Shown here: piece by piece, positions 25,601 through 34,805 of the stretch | How positions within the stretch are numbered: position 1 is the stretch's first letter | How the letters are laid out: the number at the start of each line of letters is the position of its first letter | Assembly (NCBI GenBank): GCA_026686845.1 | Contig: JAIVEN010000010.1 | Span: forward strand, 21,364,001 to 21,428,000 | DNA: 64,000 nucleotides | Source: Adenanthera pavonina | Lineage: Eukaryota > Streptophyta > Magnoliopsida > Fabales > Fabaceae | Reading direction: 5' to 3' | Program-made: the position numbers and the translations under genes | The notes under the pieces: model-generated | Databases searched by the model: none | What the model was told of the DNA's origin: nothing | The model's input: only the letters and a program-made list of their open reading frames with translations

Positions 25601-27174
25601 GCAAAACAACTAAAAAATTGCTGAAAAATTGATTCTGGGACGTTTGTATAGACGGCGTGTGGGGAGTTCACAGGCTCATGGGGAAGCCCATGTGGTGGAT
25701 GACGGTGAGGCTTCAGGGACTGGCTGGATTTGAGGAGCCGAAGATGATGGTGGTGGTATCTCGGCACAAAGACATCGGGAAATATGGTTTATGGTATACG
25801 CAGCGAGATGGTTAGAGTTCTGGCGAGTTTTCTGGTGGGTTTTTAGTGAGGGAAGTGCAGGAAGGAGCATGTGAACCTGCTTTGGTACCAAATTGATATA
25901 GGACAAGGTAGGGGAAGGGTAGAAGGTAGATGAGAAGATTAGAAAATTAGAGAGGAGAGAAAATTCACTGAAAAAAGTTTTAAAATATTATTCAATCAAT
26001 AAGAAAAGAAATGAGTACAATAAGAGAGTCTAGGATTTATTTATAGTCCTAAATTCTAATCAAGCTAGGTTCTAAATAAAGTAGTTTAAATCTAAACAAA
26101 AGATAAATATTAAACTAAACTATATCTTAGTATATAAGATAAAGATAAATTTAACCAAATAATCAAATCCTAAAGGATAAAATAAATTCAAAATAAATTA
26201 AATCTAAATAACCTAATAATTACTTAAAATCCTAATTATCTCTTTTGCATCAAGTATTTAATTGGGAATTATCTTATAGAGAACTGTCAAACGGCCTCCA
26301 AACTCAATAACCTAAGCAGCTAAGTAAATGCCCAAGTTAATATCTTTAGTAGTTATCTTTCTTCTATACATGTTTACAGTTAATTTACTCAAGATTTTGG
26401 CAATGTTTTAGTCAATGTCTAATTTTGGGATCCTCATATAAAGCTCTCTGTGTTGCAGTACATATTGTGAGTAAAAGGATTATTTGTGGTTCTGTAATAT
26501 TACATTTCCAATATTGAAACACAGCACATAGTTTGAATTTTATATTCCTTATAGATTGTAATTTTGAGATTACAACTGTCCTAATGCAATTTCTTGCTTT
26601 TTCTGGGGAAATGCAGGTCAGCTTTAATATTATGATCAATGTATACGCTAATGCTGGACTTCATCAAGAAGCAGAGGAACTTTTCCAAGCCATGCAAAGA
26701 CAAGCCTGTTTGCCTGACTCTGTCACCTATCTTTCCCTTATTCGAGCATATACTGAGAGTTTGAAATACTCTGAAGCTGAGGAAACCATTAATGCTATGC
26801 AGAGCAAAGGCGTCTTGCCATCCTGTGCCCATTTTGGCATTTTACTCTCCGCATTCACAAAAGCAGGGCTTATTGATGAAGCCAACAGGGTGTATAAGAG
26901 TCTATTGTCTGTCGGTTTAACTCCTGATCTAATATGTTTCCGAACAATGCTAAGAGGTTACTTGGATTATGGACTTGTGCAAGAAGGTATTGACTTTTTC
27001 GAAAGTATAAACAACTCGATCAAAGGAGACAGGTTCATCATGAGTGCCGCTGTGCATTTCTACAAATCTGCTGGGAAGGAAAGCAAAGCTGAAGAAATAT
27101 TGAATTCAATGGAAAACTTGGGGATCCCGTTCCTGAGGAAACTTGAAGTGGGGTCGGTGTCAAAACCTCTGTAA
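13644..27174 (+). CDS. EMB976: EMB976-like chloroplast pentatricopeptide repeat protein
   Basis: Eight coding exons join with consistent phases: 13644-14201, 14462-15866, 16139-16450, 17239-17343, 17422-17509, 17600-17721, 18116-18180 and 26617-27174. They give 1,070 codons plus stop. All introns are GT...AG. The N-terminus is Ser/Pro/Lys-rich with few acidic residues, as in a plastid transit peptide. A conserved block with RRNQGPQAQTP and RTPEQMVQYL follows. From about residue 190 to the end there are repeated 35-residue PPR units such as PDEVACGTMLCSYARWGR and VPNNFTYTVIISSLVKDG. The exon order and conserved blocks match the Arabidopsis At5g27270 (EMB976) type, an embryo-essential P-class PPR family. 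PPR proteins bind organelle RNA; the target here is unknown. No stop or frameshift was found in the join. The last intron is swollen by elements B and C. Confidence 0.88.
18219..18591 (-). repeat. Element B 3' LTR
   Basis: Shared with 25894-26249: ACAAGGTAGGGGAAGG near the left edge, AATATTATTCAATCA in the middle, and ACTTTTGCA or TCTTTTGCA at the right edge. Many substitutions and small indels separate the two copies. Confidence 0.75.
18640..19147 (-). pseudogene. Retropepsin fragment of element B
   Basis: On the minus strand the frame reads CKLVIDRGSARNAISSQG, then GLKLEPYPKPFQVAWVDD and VANILLRRPWLYDNNVTSHG. This is the pattern of a gypsy aspartic protease: Asp-x-Gly-Ser at the active site and an ILLxRPW flap-region signature. 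Several stops interrupt it. It is separated from its gag by the insertion of element C and is followed by the purine tract rather than by RT. Confidence 0.75.
19153..19354 (-). repeat. Element C 3' LTR, shortened
   Basis: Shares CTATTCATCCCAYGTATCTT through TATTGCCAA with the right LTR, with about a dozen differences seen by eye. The portion corresponding to 23724 to about 23812 is missing although the target duplication GGGAC is intact. This implies a deletion inside the LTR rather than a truncated insertion. Confidence 0.75.
19690..23690 (-). pseudogene. Decayed gag-pol of element C
   Basis: Read on the minus strand. Gag residues are near 23640-23300. A CCHC knuckle CDYCQKSGHTKENC is near 22845. 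The protease active site WLLDSGETDHM is near 22540, where copia proteases usually have DSGA. A pre-integrase region LWHYRLGHPS is near 22290. An integrase segment with SDNATEYLSQ is near 21920, and FWGDAILTSAYLINRMP near 21710. RT runs from about 20910 (WRKAIQEELITLEKNQTW at its start) with YVDDIIITGDN near 20270. RNase H has DIDWVGSVIDRRS and SSAEAEY near 19830-19690. Stops and frameshifts break it in many places. This copia pol could not act. The lineage within copia was not assigned. Confidence 0.85.
23724..24010 (-). repeat. Element C 5' LTR
   Basis: 287 bp with plus-strand ends TGAACAAAG and CGCCAATA, the final CA being mutated. The primer site abuts it at 23711-23723. Confidence 0.8.
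24130..25462 (-). pseudogene. Broken gag of element B
   Basis: The minus-strand frame 25462-25103 encodes a Gln/Glu/Lys-rich coiled coil with repeats such as NLRLEETNRGIEELKRM. After interruptions, 24690-24304 encodes the gypsy gag core (KYVSTHYKNRLYNQWLNLRQ, then FVNSLRADIQQKLKLNPP). Near 24210 the knuckle CFRCHFKGHIASRC follows the C-x2-C-x4-H-x4-C pattern. Frameshifts and stops separate these parts. Gag forms the virus-like particle; this copy is dead. Confidence 0.75.
25894..26249 (-). repeat. Element B 5' LTR
   Basis: A 356-bp copy of 18219-18591, with the primer-site-like TGGTACCAAAGC three bases inside its inner edge. Confidence 0.75.
26617..27174 (+). CDS. EMB976: Last coding exon of the EMB976-like gene
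   Basis: The exon encodes the C-terminal PPR units (PDSVTYLSLIRAYTES, LPSCAHFGILLSAFTKAG, TPDLICFRTMLRGYLDYG) and ends GSVSKPL with TAA at 27172-27174. It starts at codon phase 0, matching the exon ending at 18180. An upstream in-frame ATG at 26533 lies in the intron and is not used in this model. Confidence 0.88.
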   Translation, partial: VSFNIMINVYANAGLHQEAEELFQAMQRQACLPDSVTYLSLIRAYTESLKYSEAEETINAMQSKGVLPSCAHFGILLSAFTKAGLIDEANRVYKSLLSVGLTPDLICFRTMLRGYLDYGLVQEGIDFFESINNSIKGDRFIMSAAVHFYKSAGKESKAEEILNSMENLGIPFLRKLEVGSVSKPL

Positions 27175-27950
27175 GAAAAAGACCCTCTTGAGAAATGCAT
27201 GTGTAGGATATGACTATGGAACGGCCCAGTATTCTCTCCAGGCACTGTACGGTCAATTGAGAAGTGAGATAGAGTGGTGGCAGGTGTCTCACTACTCTCT
27301 GTTTACCTTTTCAATGGACTATGCAGCGGTTATAGAGGATTCAGGTTCTTAATGGAACATGTAGAGAAATCTAATCAACCTGTTCAGGGTTATGGTGGAA
27401 GACTGACGATAATATATCACATCATGTTTACAGGTGACAAAGTTGTGACTCTTGGTTTACAATGTACTTAAAATGGGTGCATCACAGTCCTTTAAATCTG
27501 GATATGCCAAAGAAATTTTGCCTCGCCACCCATTGAAGGGGAGGTGAACCAAGGGTTTACAAAATGCTGGGCTTCATGACTATGAATGTTTGGCTGGCCC
27601 CAGTTCTTATTCACAATCTTCCATGGTATGGCGCCACGGTCAGCAACAGTTAATTTCCTTGTGGGGACTTACGAATTTCTTCGTTCTGATGGAACTGGAA
27701 GGTTAACATTCTTCTTTATTAAACAATGTAAAGAATTCTTATTGTGCATATAGACACTTGTATCATCCTTATCATGGATGAATGCTGGTGACTTTGTTGT
27801 AACGACTTATTTGGAATGAATGGTTTCCTTATGGTTGGAGGGATACCAGATGATTTTCACAAATAGAAAACGTTCGTAAAGAATCATTGATGTATCTAGC
27901 TTGATGAATAAATTTGCTGCCTCCTCAAATTTGTATGAACAGACGCAGCT
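27175..27950 (+). other. Probable 3' UTR of the PPR gene
   Basis: The sequence after the stop is less AT-rich than the flank for about 500 bp and has no long frame. AATAAA at 27907-27912 is a candidate polyadenylation signal. The 3' end cannot be fixed from sequence alone. Confidence 0.4.
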
Positions 27951-29706
27951 ATATCTAAATTCTTACATTTGTGCAGTATGCCCTTCATTATGGCTTCTGG
28001 TGTCCTGTTTTCATTTGCTCGTTCGATTATTGTCTCTATAACATAATCGTCATATTCTGTTTCAAGTATGTCTTGAACTTCACAATGACTGAATTCAATA
28101 TCTATGTTATTTGTCTTATTAGATAAGAATTATGGAAAAGAATTATTATTAATTTTTTGGCCAGAGGAAGAGAATTATGAATACTCAACTAGTAGACAAA
28201 TAAAAATTTTTTCCTATGTATAAAAAAAAAGTATACAAATAAAAATTCTAAAAACTGTTATATTTATATGTGTGTGTATAATAAAGTACTTTCATGAAAA
28301 ATAAAAGCACTTGCGCAGGCATATTTCCTACCTTGGTAAACTAAATGTTGATGAAAGATTTCTGAATCAGTTAAATATGACCTTTGTAGCCATTAAGACT
28401 GTGCGTTACATAATAAGGTACAAAGATTGCCAGGATTAGGAAAGGCTTGTAAGGTTCAGTGAAACTACACTAATATTTGTTGAATTCTCTGCTGTTAGTT
28501 ACTTTTTTGACAGTTACAATATAACCCTTTAAAGCTTTGGTCTGTACATTGATTTAAATCCATGATATCATATATTTGTTTTCGTGTTTATAAAGTTAGA
28601 AAGTATATATTGAAACATTCACACAAACAAATAATTTCAATATTTTTAAAAATCAGACAAAACATTAATTCAAGGTTCAATAGTTTAATCATAATTTAAT
28701 CAGGGTCAGACTAGTAGTAATTAAAATAATATATTATCTTGAAAAAAAAAAAAACCTTAGGCTACCTAGTTTTAAAACTTCCCTAATTCTTTTTCATAAT
28801 TGAAGTCCCTAGTATGTTGATGAAATGAAATAAACTTACATATTAAAATAATAAGTATAAAATTGAATAAAGCAGAAATAAACATATCCATAACACATTA
28901 ACATCAGTTGTTTAAATAAATTGTTCAAGTACAATCTCATCAACATATTAATACCATAAGTTTAAACAAACTTCATGATTTAATTAAAGTCTTAAAAGTT
29001 AAATGATATTGAATTGCAATCTATCATCTACCACAAATAATCAAATATCATTGAATGAATTTATATTAAATGCTTCATTGTTACATCATTGCTTTAAAAA
29101 TCAAAATTTGCTAATTTTTCAAAATTTTGTAAAATTTTAGCACCAAAATCAGGACCATTGGTTGAACCATTTACATTGGTTCATGTTTAGTTATACTGAT
29201 TCTCCACTTGTTCTTACCGTTTCAAAAAATGTGGCCAGTCCTCCCCATCGTTTGGACTAGACTTAGAAGCAGTTCCTGGTTCAACTAGTCGAACTGACTA
29301 ATCCGGTCCAATTCCAACAACATTAAATACTATATTCATGCACATAGGATTCAATAGATTTTTGTGATTCTATAAATGCAATAATAAGATGCATCGTTTC
29401 ATTTCATATTTATGTAAACTCACCATTAAGTTTTACCTTCAATAATGAATAGATATTTTTTCGATATCTCAACCAATTTTTTGAAGTGATATTGAGTCTT
29501 GACTTACCATACATTATCAAATTGGGCTGAATCACATGGGTATACAGTTCTCCCAGTATAGTATTTTTTGTGAAAAGAAATATATATATATATATTAGGC
29601 TTTGCACATGGCCATGTCTAGTTTATAATTATAATATATATTCATTATAAATATATATGTTAAAAATAAAAATAAAAATAAAAGTAAAAACAAAACTAGA
29701 TTTGTG

Positions 29707-29730
29707 TATATATATATATATATATATATA
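29707..29730. repeat. (TA)12 microsatellite
   Basis: Twelve uninterrupted TA dinucleotides. Shorter runs lie at 29581-29595 and 30213-30232. Confidence 0.9.
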
Positions 29731-31405
29731 TTAAAGGAATGGTCGCAAGTGTGAAGTATCGGAATTATAGACGCCCTATGTTAGCATGATAATATGGATT
29801 CTCTATGGGCAATTGAGTTCCAACTGTTATTTTTGTCATTTTTTTATAATTATTGTATGTGATTTCCGAGTAACAAGCCTGAGAATCCACGTACTATCTT
29901 GCTGTGATCCTCTTTGACAATTCACTTTAACTGTTTTAATTTTAATTTTAATGTAGCATTCAATGTTATGATTTGAGGTTCCCAACTATTCCTTTTATCT
30001 AGCTTTTATTTGAAATATTATTTATAATAAAATGAATCAAAATATTTGTAGCCATTATTTAGTGATCAACAATATGATTCAGCAATTTGAATTTATTTTA
30101 TTCATTCACATACACCTTTTGCTCTGTATACATACCTATCTTCTGTGTCTGTAGGTGCTCTGCATTGTACAGAGCCATGCCCCACCAGATAGTGAGGCAC
30201 ACATTCATACATACATATATATATATATATATTCCATTTCTCCGCTATTGGATATTTATTTATTTATTTGAACCAAAGGGTGGATCGAACTGGTATACTA
30301 ATAATTAAGTGTCAAACACCCTATCCATCAAGTCCTAAGCCCATCCATTCTATATTTAATTTTATATACGTGCCTCATGGGTCTGATTTTTCAGTATCTG
30401 AATCTCAATTCTGTGTAACTCATCTCCACCGTATGGTTATTTTTTTAGGTTTTGACTATTTTGAATTGCCACGAAGGTTTGTCTATTGTTGATCTCTGTA
30501 ATCTTATAATTTTCGCCCATCATATATCTTATAACTATTGTATCTGATTTCCGAGTAACAAACCTTTTCTGTATAGCTATTCCCTAATTTATCAATCTTG
30601 CATCTTGGATCCTTGACTTTTAGCCCGTCTTTGTGAGTTCAATTTTCATATTAATTTGGAGAGGATAAATTTTGTTTCTTTATACTATCTACTTGTGTAT
30701 ATCTTAGGAGCACCTTAAGGTACTCTAATGGAGTATATCAATGAAGGATGTGAATAAAAATGTACCTGGTACCTAACTGATGATTAATTAAAATTGATAA
30801 TGAATATTTTAATATTTTTTTCACTATGAATATTATTGTCATTCGATAATCTTTCCTTCTCATTTTTATATTATTTTTATCTATTTCAAACGTAAATATT
30901 AAGTAGAATCTTTTGCCTATATCATACCAAATAAAAATGTTTACATTCCACCTGAATTCATTTTCATTGTCATGTTCTCATTTTGAATTCTATAAAACAT
31001 GGAACAAAAAAAAATCCTTATAAAAGATTTCAGTGAGCGAAATTAGCACTAATAGAACGAGTTAATATTGGTTGATAAAATTTAAAATATTTTCATAAAA
31101 AATAAAATTTAAAATATTGGCTCAATCAATTTTGATGCAATTTAATTAGAATTTATATTAATCAGGAATGTTATTAATGTAAATCGTTTAATTTGTAATA
31201 ATTTTTTTTAATCAAATCCGATTTAAAATAATTGAAAATTAAATTTAAAAAATGCCACTTGTTAATAAATCAAAATGCCATTTGCTGTAATTTAATGGTA
31301 AACTTCTTATATATGTGTGTAGAATGATATAGAATTGAATTCATTCCATTTACGAATTGTTCCTCTCTGCCGTCAGAGTTTTCTTAAGGTTTAGATTGTG
31401 GGTAT

Positions 31406-31561
31406 ATGCCAACATCCACTGTGATTGCGAGTGTGGAGAGTCTGTCGGTGAGTTTCCATCACCCATTGGTGGGAATTTTGATGATCATTGGTTACCTAGT
31501 TCTGTTATACTTACTAAAGCAATTTGAAGAGGAGGGTAGGGGATGGAAATGGCAGGGATGA
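31406..31561 (+). CDS. Possible 51-residue membrane peptide, unrecognised
   Basis: An ATG-started frame encodes a short polar start and one hydrophobic segment (GILMIIGYLVLLYLL), then an acidic/basic tail ending in TGA. Just downstream, in another frame, 31543-31640 reads GKHPKSGVFDVPCDYIV. The two might be exons of a small gene or a gene remnant, because TCGGTGAGT near 31448 resembles a splice donor. No family was recognised and chance is a serious alternative. Confidence 0.2.
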   Translation: MPTSTVIASVESLSVSFHHPLVGILMIIGYLVLLYLLKQFEEEGRGWKWQG

Positions 31562-33125
31562 GTGGAATCGGGAATTGGGAAAGCAAGGACGGGAAACATC
31601 CAAAGAGTGGTGTCTTTGATGTTCCATGCGATTATATTGTAGTATGTTTTTATTTTTTAAATCTATTATTTTTATCACATTGTTTTAGTTTTTTTTTTGT
31701 TTTTAGAGTATTTTCATATTTTAATGGGTTTTGAGTGATTTGTGGAAAAATAGGTTAAATATTTGATTTTAAACACATTTTGTGATATTTTATTATATTA
31801 AATACATTTGGTAGTTAATTATTTCTATTGGTTATTATATTCCATATTTCTATTGGTGATTAAATTAGGATTTTTTATATTATTTCGGGTGAGATTTTTC
31901 AGGGAGTTTCCATTCCATCATTCATTTAAAATCATTAATCATCCCATGTAATTATATTTTAATAATTATATATTAGTCCATGTTGAACCCATTTCCATTT
32001 ATTATTCATCTATTTTTCACTTTCCTAAAATACCCTTAGTTATAGTCCCACTTGATATTATATTTAATTATTCTTAATGATTCTTGAATTAATCTCCTAA
32101 TCATAATCTAGAGAACTTAAGTAGAATTAATTTGAGTTATGATTAGGATTTCCATTCTAGAGTCAGTTAAAGTTTGGTTAAAGAAAGCTATTTTATTTAA
32201 CTTTCCTAAAAAGCCTATTTTTTAGATATTTTCTTAAGGATTTTTAGTGATTTCTTTTGCATCATTTAGAAAGTGTTTTCCCTTAATTTTTATTTAATTT
32301 TGTAATTATTGATACTCAATTAATGCTTGAATTGATTTTATAATTTTAGACATAAATTTTGTATCATTTTTGTTACATAGTTTTATATTTCACATCTTGA
32401 TTATTTTATGTAACATTTTTTGATAGGTCTTTGGGCATGGATGTGTTGATGACCTAATGGGCTAAGAGAGGACTTAAAGTGCAAGAGGGAAGGAGGGCTA
32501 CAAGTCCACATATGTCACATTATATCCTAGTCACCATTCATTAATCCAAATAAGCACCTTTCATGGAAAATAACCTCCATACCCTTTCTTAAGCCATTAA
32601 CACCTAACCTAAACCATTTGGCATAATAATTCAGATTTGGACGGTAGTTTATTTCATGCTCCACAATCCCAATTCAGGTCCCATTCGTTCTCCTCCATCT
32701 TTCTAAACTTTTCTCTCATTTGCTTTCAATTTCTTCCACCAAACTTCAATCAGTTAGCATTTTTCTGATTCCTCTTTCATGTTTGCCATTTCTTCTCCAT
32801 TCTTTCCACTTGATTTCACTTTAGTTTTGAGCTTCCAGACATAGACAAGTTCAGAAAGATGAGGAAGAAGCTACGCTTCAAATTTCTTGAAGAAATTGTT
32901 GAATCAAGAGTTTTGATGATTTTAAACCAACACTCAAGAGCTTGAATTGAAGATATCAAAGAAGAACAAAGCTGTTTCAAATGAAGATTTACTGAGTATT
33001 TGCTGTTAGATCTCTTATAGGATCTTTAGTTTTTGATATGATTGGGTAAAATATTTTGATTTGAAGAAAAGATGTTTTCAAACTTTGATTTTATGTTAAA
33101 TCTTTGAATATTTGAAAAACACCTA

Positions 33126-34092
33126 CAAACAGACGAAGGTTGAGAGTTTAAACTGAACTGTCAAGTTAGAAATTCGAATTTTGCCTTTGGAAATTCGAAT
33201 TTCGAGCTAAAACTAAATAAGTCTGAAGAGACTGTTCTCTGTCAGACGAATTTTGGTTGTTCAAAATTCAAATTTTCATCTAGTCTGAAAAGAGGCCTTT
33301 TGTAACTGACGAACTTCACACTTTCAAAATTCGAATTTCAAGTAAAATGAAGTTTGTGAAAATCAAAGAAATTCGTCTGAAACTATGATAAAGTGCATCT
33401 GAAATCAAAATGAAATTAAGTTTGATAAATGCTCTCTGACAGACGAATTTTGAAGTTCCAACATTCGAATTTTCATATAAGTCTGAAAAATGCTTCTTTA
33501 CAACAGACGAACTTTGGGTTTTCAAATTCGAATTTCAAACAAAACAAAACTTGAGAAAATTGAAGAAATTCGTCTGAAACTATGTTAAAGTTCACCTGAG
33601 ATCAAGAGTGATTTCAGTTTCAAAACTGCTCTCTGACAGACGAACTTTGAGCATTGAAATTCGAATTTCAGAAGCTAAGTTCTTGAGTCTATTGAAATGA
33701 AACATTGACATACGAATGATAAGAACTTGCAACATTCGAATGATGAAATGAGTCTGAAAAGAGTTTCTCTGACAGACGAATTTCGCCTTTCCAAAATTCG
33801 AATTTCGAAGAAAGTTATCTACTGTGTCTCTTTAAACGTTCAATGGACAGACGAATTTTGGGGATCCAAAATTCGAATTTCGAAGGCACTGTAGAAAATT
33901 GAAAACACTGTTCATACTTAACCGAAAACTTTCTTCTTGAAAATTCGTATGTCACATTGTGAAAATGTTTTGTAAGTTTCAAAATTCGAATTTCACTTCA
34001 TGAACAGACAAACTTCATGCTGTAACGTTGGAAGCTTTAATCTTCGGTTCCTTCGAAATTCGTCTGTTGGCCAACCAAAATTCGAATTTCAA
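33126..34092 (+). repeat. Array of CAGACGAATTT / AAATTCGAATTT hairpin units in the D LTR
   Basis: At least ten units combine CAGACGAA(T/C)TT, or its complement AAATTCGTCTG, with the palindrome AAATTCGAATTT at spacings of roughly 10-20 bp. Many units fold back on themselves. The clearest has 10-bp arms CGAATTTTGG (33852-33861) and CCAAAATTCG (33866-33875) around a GGAT loop. Units are separated by 30-60 bp of non-repeated sequence, so this is not a simple tandem repeat. The same array is present at about 43387-44353. Confidence 0.85.
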
Positions 34093-34120
34093 TATGTCAG
34101 AAACATTAAATGCGGTTGGT

Positions 34121-34212
34121 AAACGGATAGTTTTTCAAAGTAACCGTTGAATAACTTCTCCAACGGATAGATTTAGTCTCTAACGGATATTTAAGACCTA
34201 AATCTATAAATA
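34121..34212 (+). promoter_or_regulatory. Core promoter of element D: AACGG cluster and TATA box
   Basis: Four AACGG cores, one inverted, lie at 34122, 34144, 34162 and 34182, just before TATAAATA (34205-34212). TCCAACGGATA and TCTAACGGATA match ten of eleven positions of the mitosis-specific activator consensus YCYAACGGYYA bound by three-repeat Myb factors. The same arrangement is seen in the right LTR (44381-44473), in F (48487-48556 and 58614-58704) and in element A. The regulatory role is inferred. Confidence 0.55.
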
Positions 34213-34758
34213 CAACATCATTTGAAGTTGTGGGTAACAAAATAAAATTTGTATATACCAAATTTCTGCTGAATCTTTTCTCAAAAGCTTTTACCCTCTT
34301 AACTTCAAAAACTTGTACTTAAACTTTCACATCCACTCTTTACAAGAGAGTTACTTCATTGTAATCAATCTATTCTTCATCTGGAAGATAGGTTTACTTG
34401 TGAGGGGTATTCACAAGGGGATTGGGAAGCACATAGTGAAAGTGCTTGAAGAGTTTGAGAGAGCTCAGAAACAGAGCAAACCCATGTACTGTGGCCTTAG
34501 CAAGAAGCCCACTGAAATTCTTGCTGTATAGTGGATAAATCTCAAGAGGTGTCTTGGGGACTGGATGTAGGTCAAGTGAATAGACCGAACCAGGATAAAT
34601 CACTGACTTCTTTTCTCCTTACTTTTATTTTTCACCTTGCTCTGTTTTACGCATTGTTTTCATTATACTGTGATATTTTCATTTACTTCACTTTGTGCAG
34701 AAAAATTTCAAACTTCCCAATTCACCCCCCCTCTTGGGAAGTCAGCCTTGCTAACAAG

Positions 34759-34770
34759 TGGTATCAGAGC
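34759..34770 (+). promoter_or_regulatory. Element D primer binding site
   Basis: TGGTATCAGAGC two bases after the 5' LTR, complementary to the 3' end of plant initiator-Met tRNA. Confidence 0.9.
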
Positions 34771-34805
34771 CCGGATTCCCATACAAAGGAACTCACAGTC
34801 CGGGA

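Larger units (their letters stand above)
18219..26249 (-). mobile_element. Element B: Ty3/gypsy retrotransposon with gag and protease only
   Basis: Related LTRs at 18219-18591 and 25894-26249 flank a minus-strand interior. A primer-site-like TGGTACCAAAGC lies on the minus strand at 25879-25890. A purine tract (minus strand AAGGGGAAGAG, about 18595-18606) adjoins the left LTR. In sense order there is a leader, a coiled-coil gag segment (25462-25103), the gag core (24690-24304), a CCHC knuckle (near 24210), then a retropepsin region (about 19140-18650) and the purine tract. No RT, RNase H or integrase is present. Element C interrupts it between knuckle and protease. No clean target duplication was found (ATTGT or AATAT on the left, TCAAG on the right), so the outer borders are uncertain by a few bases. 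Confidence 0.75.
18181..26616 (+). other. Giant last intron of the PPR gene, filled by nested retroelements
   Basis: The donor GTAAAG at 18181 follows the exon ending GIKPGK. The acceptor AAATGCAG ends at 26616, directly before the exon starting VSFNIMINVYANAG. The phase is 0 on both sides, so the PPR frame is preserved. Without element B (18219-26249) and allowing for a target duplication, only about 400 bp of intron remains. Both inserted elements are antisense to the gene. Confidence 0.85.
27951..32421. other. AT-rich intergenic DNA
   Basis: No convincing gene, LTR pair or RNA gene. It contains TA microsatellites (29581-29595, 29707-29730, 30213-30232) and a TTTA run near 30248. A GGTTCAA/GGTCCAATT-rich patch near 29150-29320 may be a decayed repeat, but no ends could be defined. 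Confidence 0.5.
32897..34756 (+). repeat. Element D 5' LTR
   Basis: Ends TGTTGAATC...CTTGCTAACA. It contains the CAGACGAATTT/AAATTCGAATTT array (about 33126-34092), an AACGG cluster (34121-34190) and TATAAATA (34205-34212). Short frames at 34313-34531 and on the complement recur in the other LTR only because the LTRs are copies. Confidence 0.93.

Noticed and set aside
26533..26616. Upstream ATG extending the last PPR exon
   Set aside because: The segment is intronic (hydrophobic, non-PPR) and a good acceptor GCAG ends at 26616 in the phase required by the preceding exon.
28600..29330. Decayed transposon suggested by GGTTCAA/GGTCCAATT-rich text
   Set aside because: No terminal repeats, target duplication or coding fragment could be defined.
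32422..32896. A host protein-coding gene interrupted by element D, suggested by ATGAGGAAGAAG and a short frame
   Set aside because: The text reads through to 46076 as an LTR with TGATAG/CTATCA ends and a primer-site signature, and the frame does not continue.
33126..34092. CRISPR-like array, because of repeated palindromes at intervals
   Set aside because: Repeat length and spacing are irregular, units occur in both orientations, and the context is a plant LTR.
34313..34531. 72-codon frame found identically at 34313 and 44574, and similar frames in the F LTRs
   Set aside because: The repeats are simply the two LTRs of one element. The F copies keep the DNA similarity but not the frame length, so coding conservation is not supported.
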